64,000 nucleotides of DNA from JAOTZA01 sp965224065 (GTDB lineage: Bacteria > Acidobacteriota > Thermoanaerobaculia > Multivoradales > JAHEKO01), in contig CBDCYF010000005.1 in assembly GCA_965224065.1 (NCBI GenBank), forward strand, positions 1,240,001 through 1,304,000. The letters are read 5' to 3'. Under the pieces are notes generated by a model. The model did no database searches. It saw only the letters and a list, made by a program, of their open reading frames with translations, and was not told the origin of the DNA. A program made the position numbers and the translations under genes. This document shows, in pieces, positions 43,849 to 52,512 of the stretch. Positions within the stretch are counted from its first letter, which is position 1. Every line of letters begins with the position of its first letter.

Positions 43849-44493
43849 TTAGCAGCCCTCCGGATCGCCGAACCGGCTGTCGGCGGGCATGTCGGGTTCC
43901 AGATCGACGCCCAGCCCGTCGGCGAGGCGATTGTAATAGTTGAACAGCGCCACCACCTGTACGGCGTCGTGGATCGTGCTGTCCTCGAGGCCCTTCCGGC
44001 GAAGATTTCCTATGTCGGCGCGCCCGACACTGCTCGGTTCCAGGGTCAACTTGACCGCGAAATCGAGCAGGGCACGGTTCACCGCCGAGAGGTCCGCCCG
44101 CCGGTAGTCGGTCTTGATCGCGGTCACCAGCTCTTGGATCGCATCAGGCGAACCTGGCAACCCGATGGGATCGGGTCTCCCGGCGGACGCTGCGGCCTGG
44201 ACCTCGGCCCGGAGGTCCTGTGCGTGCGCCTCGGTTCAGTAGTGGCAGCCGTTGGCGCGCGAGACCGCCGTGGCGATCATCTCGCGCTGGCTACGGGTGA
44301 GGCCGGATTCCTTCGATTGCATGACCTCGAGATAGAGCCGGGTCGAGGTCCGCAGCACGCGGGGGCGAAGGCTCTGGATGCGGATGATGTTGTAGACCCT
44401 TCCCGCGCGTCGGGTCGCCGTGTTGTAGAGCCGGGCGAGCAGCCCGCGCGCTCGTCCGGGCTCCACGGTTTTGATGTACGCCATGACGGTCAT
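43849..44493 (-). CDS. carboxymuconolactone decarboxylase/AhpD-like protein, probable selenoprotein (CxxU)
   Basis: Two abutting frames are in the same phase and together make one 214-residue CMD/AhpD-family protein of normal length. The only interruption is TGA at 44238-44236 (codon 86). It falls exactly on the second redox cysteine: C83-H-Y-U86-T-E-A-H90, matching the family CxxCxxxH. Sequence before (MAYIKTVEPGRARGLLARLY, LTRSQREMIATAVSRANGC) and after (TEAHAQDLRAEVQ, LEPSSVGRADI, VALFNYYNRLADGLGVDLEP) is conserved family sequence. A SECIS-type hairpin follows the TGA. Members reduce peroxides or act as thiol oxidoreductases. Selenocysteine is inferred; a nonsense mutation or sequencing error is the alternative. 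The start may be the second ATG (44484). Confidence 0.8.
44199..44218 (-). promoter_or_regulatory. candidate bacterial SECIS hairpin
   Basis: Reading the minus strand, GGACCTC pairs perfectly with GAGGTCC (7 bp, 44218-44212 with 44205-44199) around the six-base loop CGGGCC. The loop begins 24 bases after the in-frame TGA and has a guanine at its second position. These values fit the accepted bacterial SECIS model: UGA-to-loop distance of roughly 16-37 bases, a short stem, and G among the first two loop bases. It would recruit SelB with Sec-tRNA. Confidence 0.7.
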
Positions 44494-44552
44494 CGGACTA
44501 CACGGGCCGAGGGGTTGTCAAGGAAATGGGCGACGGCGGGCTCGCCCAGGCC

Positions 44553-44740
44553 AGCCTGATCCTCTCACCGGAATCGTAGCGAGAAGCCGCAACTGGCTGG
44601 AGATGCAAGGCTTGCGACCGAGGGCGACGCAAGCGTACTGTACGTACGCTGAGGAGCCCGATGGAAGCCCTATCTGAGGATGGGGCCGCAGATGCAGGCA
44701 GTTGCGGCTTCGCAGTAGATTCTCGGTGAGAAGGTCAGGC
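44553..44740. repeat. 188-bp imperfect palindromic element with about 47-bp inverted arms
   Basis: The left arm (from AGCCTGATCCTCTCACCGG at 44553 to AACTGGCTG at 44599) is matched by the reverse complement of the right arm (44695-44740), with only a few mismatches and small gaps. The centre is a near-palindrome AGCGTACTGTACGTACGCT (44632-44650). No open frame looks coding. It could be a MITE-like element or a structured RNA. Its right end adjoins TAAAAT, the probable -10 box of ade. Confidence 0.7.
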
Positions 44741-44756
44741 TAAAATCCCGCCACCC

Positions 44757-46463
44757 ATGAAGCTCGAGGAGATCATCCGCTACGCGCGGGGGGACGAGCC
44801 CGCCGACCTGCTGCTCCGGAACGCGCGGGTCGTCAACGTGCTCTCGGGTGCCATCGACCGGACCGATGTCGCGATCGTGCGTTCCCGCATCGTGGGGCTG
44901 GGCGAATACGAGGCGCGCGAGGCCCTCGATCTCGACGGGGCCTATGTCGCCCCCGGCCTGATCGACGCACACGTCCACGTCGAATCGAGCCTTGTGCCCC
45001 CCTCCGAGTTCGCTCATGCCATCGTGCCCTCGGGCACGACGACCGTGGTTACCGACCCCCATGAGATCGCCAACGTCCTGGGGCTCGACGGCATCCGGTT
45101 TATGTTCGAGAGCGCCAAGCGCGGACCGCTCAGCATGTATGTCATGGCGTCCTCGTGTGTCCCCGCCACCGAGATGGAGACCAATGGGGCCTATTTGCGG
45201 AGCTGGGACCTGATCCCATTCAAAAACGATCCCTGGGTGCTGGGACTGGCCGAAGTGATGAACTTTCCCGGTGTGGTGGCGGGCGACCGAGAGGTGCTCG
45301 ACAAGCTCATCGGCTTTGACGGCATGGTGATCGACGGCCACTGCCCCGGCCTCACCGGCAAGGACCTACAGGCTTATGTGGCGGCTGGGATTCACTCGGA
45401 CCACGAGTGCACCACGGTCGAGGAGGCTAGCGAGAAGCTCAGCCTGGGGATGACGATCTTTATCCGCGAAGCGACCAACGCGCGCAACCTCAAGACGCTG
45501 CTCCCCCTGGTGACTCCCGAGAATCACCACCGGATTTGCTTTTGCACCGACGACCGGCAGCCGGCCGATCTTCTGGACGAAGGGCACATCGACTTTATGG
45601 TCCGCACAGCCATCGAAGAAGGCATCGACCCGATCGTCGCCCTGCGGATGGCGACGTGGAACACGGCCTCGTACTTTCGTCTGTTCGACCGTGGCGCCAT
45701 TGCTCCGGGCCGGCGGGCCGACCTGATGGTCTTTCGCGACATCGAGGCCCCGCGCGCGGAGATGGTGTTCCGTGGCGGCCAGTTGGTGGCGCGCGACGGC
45801 CGCATGGTGGTCGGGCCACCCGACAGCCCTTCCTACCCCCTGCGCAGCACCATGAACGTCAACTGGGACAAGCTGGACTTCGCCATCCGGGCCGAAGGAA
45901 ACCACATTCGCGTGATCGGGATCGTGCCCAACCAACTGGTCACTCGGCCGCTGGTCGAAGAAGCCAAGATCCACGGCGGCTGGGCGGTTTCCGACCCGGC
46001 ACGCGACATCTTGAAGATCGTGGTGATCGAGCGGCACCGATCGACCGGCGCGGCCGGCAAGGGGTTTGTCCAGGGGCTGGGTCTTCGCGAGGGCGCGCTG
46101 GCCTCGTCCATCGCGCACGACCATCACAATCTGGTGGTGGTCGGCGCCGACGACGGCTCGATGTGGACCGCGGCCCGTCGCAGTGCGGAGCTGGGCGGCG
46201 GCCTGGTGGTGGCGCTCGACGACAAAGTGCTGGCCGAGGTGCCGCTGCCGCTCGGCGGGTTGATGAGCGACCGACCGATCGGGGAAGTCCGGGATCAGCT
46301 CGACAACGCAATCGAAGCGGCCCGCCGTCTCGGGTCTGTGCTGCACGATCCGTTTATGGCGATGAGCTTTCTGGCCCTCGAGGTCATCCCCGCGCTTAAG
46401 CTCACCGACCAGGGCCTGGTCGACGTCGACCGGTTCGAGATCGTTCCGCTGTGGGTCGAGTAG
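44757..46463 (+). CDS. ade: adenine deaminase
   Basis: A 568-residue amidohydrolase converting adenine to hypoxanthine and ammonia in purine salvage. Family features: LLRNARVVNVLSG, metal ligands H72-V-H74 in DAHVHVESS, PSGTTTVVTDPHEIANV, VIDGHCPGLTGKDLQAYVAAG, SDHECTT, CFCTDDRQPADL, and a long C-terminal domain with SIAHDHHNLVVVG. The length is typical. TAAAAT ends ten bases before the ATG and no Shine-Dalgarno is present. The KAS III gene follows after only three bases. Confidence 0.96.
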   Translation: MKLEEIIRYARGDEPADLLLRNARVVNVLSGAIDRTDVAIVRSRIVGLGEYEAREALDLDGAYVAPGLIDAHVHVESSLVPPSEFAHAIVPSGTTTVVTDPHEIANVLGLDGIRFMFESAKRGPLSMYVMASSCVPATEMETNGAYLRSWDLIPFKNDPWVLGLAEVMNFPGVVAGDREVLDKLIGFDGMVIDGHCPGLTGKDLQAYVAAGIHSDHECTTVEEASEKLSLGMTIFIREATNARNLKTLLPLVTPENHHRICFCTDDRQPADLLDEGHIDFMVRTAIEEGIDPIVALRMATWNTASYFRLFDRGAIAPGRRADLMVFRDIEAPRAEMVFRGGQLVARDGRMVVGPPDSPSYPLRSTMNVNWDKLDFAIRAEGNHIRVIGIVPNQLVTRPLVEEAKIHGGWAVSDPARDILKIVVIERHRSTGAAGKGFVQGLGLREGALASSIAHDHHNLVVVGADDGSMWTAARRSAELGGGLVVALDDKVLAEVPLPLGGLMSDRPIGEVRDQLDNAIEAARRLGSVLHDPFMAMSFLALEVIPALKLTDQGLVDVDRFEIVPLWVE

Positions 46464-46466
46464 GTC

Positions 46467-47456
46467 ATGGGCGAAGCACAAGTAGTCGGCATTCTCGGGC
46501 TCGGCGCTTACGTGCCCGAGCAAGTCATGACCAATGACGACTGGTCCCGGCACGTCGACACCTCGGACGAGTGGATCCGCGCACGCACCGGGATCCGGGA
46601 GCGCCGCATCGCGCGCGACGATCAGACGACCGTCGACCTCGCCGCGGAGGCGGCGGAGCGGGCGCTCTCCGACGCAGGGCTCGATGCGGACGATATCGAC
46701 GAGTTGATCGTTGCCACCGACACGCCCGAGGTCACCATCCCGGACACTTCCGCCTATCTGCAAGAACGGCTGAAGCTGCGCGAGATTCCCTGCTTCGATC
46801 TCGCGGGCAGCGGCTGCGCCGGCTGGGTCCTGGGTCTCGACATCGCCCGGTCGCGGGTAGCCGCGGGGCGCAGGGTCCTTTTGGTCGGAGTGGAACTCAT
46901 CTCGAGATTGTTGGATTGGACGGATCGCAGCACCTGCGTGCTGTTTGGCGACGCTGCGGGAGCCGCTGTCGTCGGCTCGGGGGAGCGAGCCATCGAGATC
47001 GTCGCCGCCACCGCGGGCACCGACGGCAGCCGAGCCGACATTCTGGGGCGCGAGGTGGGCGGCACCCGGCGGCCGATCGATCTGGAGATGACCCAGCGCG
47101 GCGAGCACAAGGGAATCGCCATGAACGGGCGCGAGGTGTTCAAGGAAGCGGTCAAAAGGATGACCTCCTCATCCCGCCGCGTGCTGGAGATCGCCGGCCG
47201 CTCGATCGACGAGGTCGCGCTGGTGGTGCCCCACCAGGCCAACCTGAGAATCCTCAACGCGGTCGCGAGGGCGCTTTCGCTCACCGACGAGCGGGTCGCG
47301 GTCAACGTGGACGAATACGGCAACACCGGGTCGGCGTCGGTCCCGCTGGCCCTGCGGCAGGCAATGGACCAGGACCGTATCCAGGCCGGCGATCTGGTTC
47401 TCCTGACGTCCTTTGGCGCCGGTTTTCATTGGGCCTCCGCGCTGCTGCAGTTCTAG
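46467..47456 (+). CDS. 3-oxoacyl-ACP synthase III (KAS III / FabH family)
   Basis: A 329-residue thiolase-fold enzyme with the complete catalytic triad C117 (AGSGCAGW), H256 (VPHQANLRIL) and N286 (YGNTGSAS), plus DEWIRARTGIRERR near the N-terminus. FabH starts fatty-acid synthesis from acetyl-CoA and malonyl-ACP. Here it is paired with adenine deaminase rather than a fab cluster, so it could be a housekeeping or a paralogous acyl-condensing enzyme. It is very probably cotranscribed with ade. Confidence 0.9.
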   Translation: MGEAQVVGILGLGAYVPEQVMTNDDWSRHVDTSDEWIRARTGIRERRIARDDQTTVDLAAEAAERALSDAGLDADDIDELIVATDTPEVTIPDTSAYLQERLKLREIPCFDLAGSGCAGWVLGLDIARSRVAAGRRVLLVGVELISRLLDWTDRSTCVLFGDAAGAAVVGSGERAIEIVAATAGTDGSRADILGREVGGTRRPIDLEMTQRGEHKGIAMNGREVFKEAVKRMTSSSRRVLEIAGRSIDEVALVVPHQANLRILNAVARALSLTDERVAVNVDEYGNTGSASVPLALRQAMDQDRIQAGDLVLLTSFGAGFHWASALLQF

Positions 47457-47693
47457 CCTGAACTTCTCACCAGCGTCCGGCCCGAAGGGCGGAAATGCCT
47501 GAATCTACTGCGCTGCGCTCCCGTCGGGCTCCTCGACGTAACCCCGGATAGAATCCGAGCAGCCGCGCGACGGGTCTCGGGGGGCGCCGGCGCAGAGCGA
47601 AAGGCCGATGGTAGATTGTCGACAGACGCGCGAGACGCCACACTCCTCGGGCATCCTCCACGACAACCGGCGACGCGCGCGGCGACGACACCC

Positions 47694-50600
47694 ATGAAGG
47701 ATCGACGCCTCAATCCGCGGGCGCCGCTGGAGACACCGGTCGAGTGCCGGCTGGCGCAGACCAAGGGAAGCCTGAAGGCGCGGAGCTGTCACTTGAGCGC
47801 AGGGGGTATCGGCATCATCGTCCCCGCCGAGCTGCCGGTCGGCGCGGCCCTGTCCTCGGTGCGCTTCAAGCTGCCGGCCGAGGACCAGGTCGAGGAAACG
47901 ACGATCGAGCTCGGTGCCCAGGTAGTGCGCTGCGAACCGGCCTCCGACACCGGGCAATTTGTGGCCGGGCTTCAATTTCTCGACGCCTCACGCTCGGACC
48001 TCGAACGGGTCGAGGAGTACGTGTTTCGCCGCATGGGCGGCGCGCAGCCGGAAACCGCGGCCGAAGGCGATGGGGAGCCCGATAAACAGGCAGACGGGAC
48101 CCCGGGCGAGGGCGAAGAGATCGAGCTCGATGCGCCCGATGGGACGGAAGAAGACCAGACCCGGCCCGCCCGCAGGATTCCCTTCTCCCAGCCGATCTCC
48201 ATCCGCTACAACCTGTTCAAAGATTTTGTCCAGGAAGTCTCGGCCAACCTCTCGACCACCGGAATGTTCATCCAGACCTCCCAACCCCGGGAGATCGGCT
48301 CGGTGCTCGAATTCTCGTTCGACATGGGCGACGACTTCACCCTGCTCCAGGGAAGCGGCGAGGTGGTCTGGGTGCGCGAGAAGCGCGAAGGACCCGATCT
48401 GCCCGCCGGGATGGGAATCCGCTTCACCGAGCTGGATGCCTCCAGCCGCAACGTTATCGAGCGCATGGTCGCCGACCACACGGCCCTGGGACACAAAGCC
48501 TTCGATCTGGAGGGCAGCGCGCCGGCCGACTTGCCGCTGGCCGCGGCCGACGCCGCGGACGCTGCGGACGCCGCCCCGGAGTCAGAGGGTGAGGTGGTCG
48601 AGCTGGAGGAGGTCAACCCCGAGCTGCGAGACCGCCTCCAGGCCTTGCTGCGGGCAAAACACGAGCGCGACGAGCTGCTCCAGCGTCTCAAAAAATCCGA
48701 GAGCGAGAAATACGCCCTCGAGAAAGAGCTGGCGGGGATCGGCGCGGGGGCGCAAAAAGCCCAGATCGGTTGGAAGGCGCGGCTGGCCGAGCTCGAGACT
48801 ACGGTGCAGCAGGCCGAGTCGGTCGAAACCGATCTCAAGGGCAAGCTCGAGGAGCTCGAGCGCTCACTGGCGGCCGCGATCGAAGAACGCGATCACCTCT
48901 CCACCCAGCACGACGCCGTGATCGCCGAACGGGACGAGATCTCGGACAAGCTGAGCGAAAGGGACGCCGCGGCCGACGCCTCCGAAGCGGAAGCGCGGGA
49001 CAAGCAGGCCGCAGAGCTCGAAAGCCTGCAAACCAAGCTGACCGGTCTCGAAGCGGAGCTCGAGAAAGCGCGCGGCGAGGTCGAGGCCGCCCGCGGCGAG
49101 GTGGCGAGTCTCGAGAAGGACCGCGAACGCTTGGAAAGCAAGATCGACGAGGACGCCTCGCTCCTCGCCGCGGCGCGAGAGTCGGCCGATACGTTGGACT
49201 CGACGCGAGCCGACCTCGAAGCTCAGCTCGCCGCCGCCGGCGAAACCCAAAGTGAGCTCAACCAGCGCGTGAGCGAGCTCGAAACCGAGATGGACTCGAT
49301 CAAACAAGAAGCCCAGCTCAACCTGGAGCAAAGCGGCGCCGATCGAGCGGAGCTCAAGGGCAAGCTCGACAAGGCGCTCGAGGAGGTCGATCGACTCCTG
49401 AGTCAAAGAGGCGACCGCGAGCGCGAGCTCGAAGCGGAAGCCGAAGAGAAAGCCACCGCCGTTCGCGAGGAGCAGGAGCGTCGCCAACAGCTCGAATCCG
49501 AGCTTGCCGAAGCCACCGCATTGGCCGACGACCGGAAAGCTGCCACGAGCGACCTCGAGGCCAAACTCGACGCCTCGATGGAGAAAGAGAACGAGCTATC
49601 TTCGAAGCTCGGCGAGCTGGAGAACGAGCTGAAGACCGCGCTCAAAGAAGGCGAGACCCTCGAAGTCGCCCGGCAGACCGAGGCCGCGTTGCGAGAGGAG
49701 ATCGCCACGCTGACCAGTGGAGCCGGAGAGGAAAAGGCCGGCCTCGAGAAGCAGCTCGCCGCGGCCGCGGAGAAGGAGGCTGATCTGCGCGAGGAGCTGG
49801 CGGGGCTGCGCGCAGAAAACGAGGCCGCACTCGAAAAGGCGACGCAAGACGAATCGGGGCTGCAATCCCGGATCGAAGAGCTGGAGACCGAGCTCGCCGC
49901 AGCCAGCAGCTCGCTCGCCCACACCGAGAACCAGTTCGAGGACCGTCTCGCGGAGCTGGCGCGCGAGTTGGAAGCGGAAAGAGCCGCCACCGTGCAGACA
50001 CAACACGTCGCGGTGGCCGAGCTCGGGGATGGTTCCCCAGAGGGAGCCTCCGACGACGCCGGGGACCAGGCGGACCGCCTCCCCTACCCCTCCTCCCCGG
50101 CGGCCGGCGATCGGCGCCGGCCCTGGATGGCAGCCGCCGGACCGGGACTGGCGGCCGGACTGTTGCTGGGAGCGCTGGCCACCTTTGCCTGGCATCGCTA
50201 TGGCGAGCCGCAGCCGCCGGGCTCGGCAGAAGCCACTCCGGTGATCGCGCCCACGAGCGAGCCCTCGCCCGCGGCCGATACTCGTACCGACTCTGCTCAA
50301 CCCACCGCAGACGTGGCATCCGGCACATCCGAGCCACCGGCAAGCCCCGCCATCGATCCCGCTCAGGAGGCCGCCGCCGGGCCGGCGGCGACTTCGGAAC
50401 GGGCCGCGGCCGACGACCTTCCCGATCCCACCGCTGCCGCCGAGGCGGTCCGCTCCTGGGCGACGGCCTGGTCCGATCAGCGTGTCGACGACTACTTATC
50501 GCACTACGCGCCGGACTTTGCGCCCGCGGACGGTACGACCCGGGCGCTATGGGAGGAGCAGCGTCGGGTTCGGGTGGCCCGCCCGGCCTCGCTCGAGGTC

Positions 50601-50768
50601 ACGGTCAGGGACCTGGAACAGGAGGTCCTCGCGCCCGACCGGGTCGCGGTCTCCTTCAACCAGACCTACCAATCCGACACCTTTGGCGATGTGGTCGACA
50701 AGACCCTCGAGCTGGTGTGGGTCGACGACGCCTGGAAAATCGTCAGCGAAGTCTCGAGCCCGTCCTGA
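47694..50768 (+). CDS. large PilZ / coiled-coil / transmembrane / NTF2-like protein
   Basis: A 1024-residue protein. Residues 1-110 are a PilZ-like domain (MKDRRLNPRAPLETPVECR, CHLSAGGIGII); about 155-270 is a second (SIRYNLFKDFVQEVSANLST, GMFIQTSQPREIGSVLEFSF). Residues about 300-770 are a long Glu/Lys/Ala-rich coiled coil. One membrane helix is at about 810-830 (AAAGPGLAAGLLLGALATF), then a Pro/Ala linker. The last 110 residues are an NTF2/SnoaL-like domain (VRSWATAWSDQRVDDYLSHY, VWVDDAWKIVSE). It is probably an inner-membrane scaffold with cytosolic PilZ inputs and a periplasmic C-terminus. ATG 47694 starts the RR-containing PilZ N-terminus; a longer frame is open but unlikely. The 237 bases upstream hold no other gene. 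Confidence 0.82.
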   Translation: MKDRRLNPRAPLETPVECRLAQTKGSLKARSCHLSAGGIGIIVPAELPVGAALSSVRFKLPAEDQVEETTIELGAQVVRCEPASDTGQFVAGLQFLDASRSDLERVEEYVFRRMGGAQPETAAEGDGEPDKQADGTPGEGEEIELDAPDGTEEDQTRPARRIPFSQPISIRYNLFKDFVQEVSANLSTTGMFIQTSQPREIGSVLEFSFDMGDDFTLLQGSGEVVWVREKREGPDLPAGMGIRFTELDASSRNVIERMVADHTALGHKAFDLEGSAPADLPLAAADAADAADAAPESEGEVVELEEVNPELRDRLQALLRAKHERDELLQRLKKSESEKYALEKELAGIGAGAQKAQIGWKARLAELETTVQQAESVETDLKGKLEELERSLAAAIEERDHLSTQHDAVIAERDEISDKLSERDAAADASEAEARDKQAAELESLQTKLTGLEAELEKARGEVEAARGEVASLEKDRERLESKIDEDASLLAAARESADTLDSTRADLEAQLAAAGETQSELNQRVSELETEMDSIKQEAQLNLEQSGADRAELKGKLDKALEEVDRLLSQRGDRERELEAEAEEKATAVREEQERRQQLESELAEATALADDRKAATSDLEAKLDASMEKENELSSKLGELENELKTALKEGETLEVARQTEAALREEIATLTSGAGEEKAGLEKQLAAAAEKEADLREELAGLRAENEAALEKATQDESGLQSRIEELETELAAASSSLAHTENQFEDRLAELARELEAERAATVQTQHVAVAELGDGSPEGASDDAGDQADRLPYPSSPAAGDRRRPWMAAAGPGLAAGLLLGALATFAWHRYGEPQPPGSAEATPVIAPTSEPSPAADTRTDSAQPTADVASGTSEPPASPAIDPAQEAAAGPAATSERAAADDLPDPTAAAEAVRSWATAWSDQRVDDYLSHYAPDFAPADGTTRALWEEQRRVRVARPASLEVTVRDLEQEVLAPDRVAVSFNQTYQSDTFGDVVDKTLELVWVDDAWKIVSEVSSPS

Positions 50769-50804
50769 CCTGATTTTCTCGGTCGGCCGAACACCCGGCC
50801 CCGC

Positions 50805-51179
50805 TCACAGGCTCCGTTTCTTGCCCCTCATCCCCCTGCGGCTTCCCTTGGGCCGCGAGGGAGGTCCACCGCCGTACGAGTCGCGACCAAAGTCTGGACC
50901 CTGCCCGCTGTAGCTCTGCCGCGGTCGCGGTCGGCGCTGCTCGGCTTCGTTCACCCGGAGCTTTCTGCCGCCGAGCTCGTAGTCGTTAAAACGGTCGATC
51001 GCTTCGGCGGCCTCTTCCGGCGTCGAGAACTCGACAAAGGCAAACCCGCGCGGGCGGCCGGTGTTGCGATCGGTAGGCATATAAACATCGCGGATCTCCC
51101 CGATGGGAGTCAGCAGCTCGGTGAGCTCGTCCCGCGTCGTTTCGAAATTCAAATTGCCGACAAAAATCTTTGCAGAAAT
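50805..51179 (-). CDS. RRM-type RNA-binding protein, apparent ATT start
   Basis: A single RRM with a basic Arg/Gly/Ser tail, as in bacterial Rbp proteins. RNP1 is GRPRGFAFVEF. RNP2 (KIFVGNLNF) is only included if translation starts upstream of the first standard start codon, a TTG inside RNP2. Upstream there is no ATG, GTG or TTG before an in-frame TGA. ATT at 51179-51177 lies six bases after AAGGAG and gives ISAKIFVGNLNF. The best start is therefore ATT, as in infC-type control. It binds RNA, probably as a cold- or stress-related chaperone; targets are unknown. Confidence 0.85.
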   Translation of the reverse strand: MSAKIFVGNLNFETTRDELTELLTPIGEIRDVYMPTDRNTGRPRGFAFVEFSTPEEAAEAIDRFNDYELGGRKLRVNEAEQRRPRPRQSYSGQGPDFGRDSYGGGPPSRPKGSRRGMRGKKRSL

Positions 51180-51271
51180 GACCTTCTCCTTTACCTCAGA
51201 TTTGAATCCTCACCGTGGCGACTCGGAAACCGCGGCGATTGTACGCTATCTCCGACCGCACGCAAGTGCAC

Positions 51272-52375
51272 TCAGAACGTAAAGTCGAAACCCAAGAGCA
51301 CTCGCCAGACCCGCCGGCTGCCGCCGCCGGCATCGCGGATGGCGTTTCCCGCCAGCAGCACGCCGGTCTTGCCGACCAGGTGGCCAAAGGAGAGACCGAC
51401 AACGATCTCCTCAAATGAATCGGAAGTGACGTTGGTTCCCACGGCCAGCGCGACCGAAGGTTTAAAGAGCGATCGCCGTGTCGGGGAGACCTGCAGACGC
51501 GGACGCAGACCGGGCAGGTAGAACTTGGCGAGCACATACCCGTTGAAGGTCGGATCACCTCTTTCGACCCCAAGACCGGTCTCGTCGGTATCGAACGTGG
51601 CGCCGAGGGCGGCGGCAAACGCCGCCCGGCTCGCACGCGTGTTGCTCACGTGACCGGTGATCGAGTGAAATTCGACCCGATCCAACACCTCTGGGATGAG
51701 GGTGAGCCGCGCCACCGTCTCCTGACCCACCGGCAGCCGGGCGGAGCCCAAGTGGAGCACGCCGTCACCCGACCCGACCGTCAACGGCCGCCAGGTCAGC
51801 TCGGTCTCCACGTCGACGGTTTCCACCGTCGCCGTCTTTTCGCCTCCGGCGACGCCGGCGACCGTCAAGAGCCCCGAGAAGGGATTGGCCTCCCTCTGCC
51901 GGATGGTGGTCAGACGCGCCTTCATCGGCACGGGCTCGGGCGAGAAGACCAGAATCCACAGATGCTCGACCCCGAACAAATAGGGAGTGAGCCGGCGGTT
52001 GAAGACGAGCAGCGGCTGGCTCGTCACGAGCTTGCCGCCGGACTCGCCGGGCTCGAGCTCGACGATGAAGTCGGGCAGGTCGTCGCGATAGCTGCCCCCA
52101 AACAGGGTCTCGAGCAACGCGGCGCCGGGCTCGCACGGCTCACCGATCCGGACACACTCGCGTCGCGTCCTGGACAGCAGATCTCGGATCGGCTCCGCGC
52201 TCGGATGCACCGGCATGGCGTCGAAGTAACTGGCCGGATCGCGCGGATCGAGCTCGGTCTGGGCGCGGGCCGCCGGAGCGGTCAGCGCCAGCGCCGCGAC
52301 CAAAAGGCAAACGGCCGCCGTAACCCCACCATTTCCACGGGGCGAGATCCATTCGGTCAGCGCGCTTGGCGACAT
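51272..52375 (-). CDS. exported hypothetical protein, possibly outer-membrane beta-barrel
   Basis: ATG 52375 opens a signal-like N-terminus (GVTAAVCLLVAALALTAPAARAQ). The 367-residue body alternates hydrophobic and polar residues in its second half and ends GSRRVWRVLLGFDFTF, with a terminal phenylalanine as in outer-membrane barrels. Middle segments include LFGVEHLWILVFSPEPVPMK and LHLGSARLPVGQETVARLTL. I recognise no family. It diverges from the HAD nucleotidase gene. Confidence 0.65.
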   Translation of the reverse strand: MSPSALTEWISPRGNGGVTAAVCLLVAALALTAPAARAQTELDPRDPASYFDAMPVHPSAEPIRDLLSRTRRECVRIGEPCEPGAALLETLFGGSYRDDLPDFIVELEPGESGGKLVTSQPLLVFNRRLTPYLFGVEHLWILVFSPEPVPMKARLTTIRQREANPFSGLLTVAGVAGGEKTATVETVDVETELTWRPLTVGSGDGVLHLGSARLPVGQETVARLTLIPEVLDRVEFHSITGHVSNTRASRAAFAAALGATFDTDETGLGVERGDPTFNGYVLAKFYLPGLRPRLQVSPTRRSLFKPSVALAVGTNVTSDSFEEIVVGLSFGHLVGKTGVLLAGNAIRDAGGGSRRVWRVLLGFDFTF

Positions 52376-52512
52376 CAGCAGTTCCCCAGCAAGATCCGCG
52401 GTCCACGCGGATCGATCGATTGTGTCCGACAAACGTACCACGGCCTCGGACAACAAACTCACCCCGGAGCGCGTAGAATCTCCAGCCCCGCGCTCCGTCG
52501 CGGGCCATAGCG

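Noticed and set aside
43849..44160. Separate 103-residue protein downstream of an 85-residue one
   Set aside because: Both are in the same frame, form one CMD/AhpD protein of normal length, and the break lies exactly at an active-site cysteine.
44471..44677. 68-residue plus-strand frame
   Set aside because: It crosses the start of the selenoprotein gene and the palindromic element and has no coding features.
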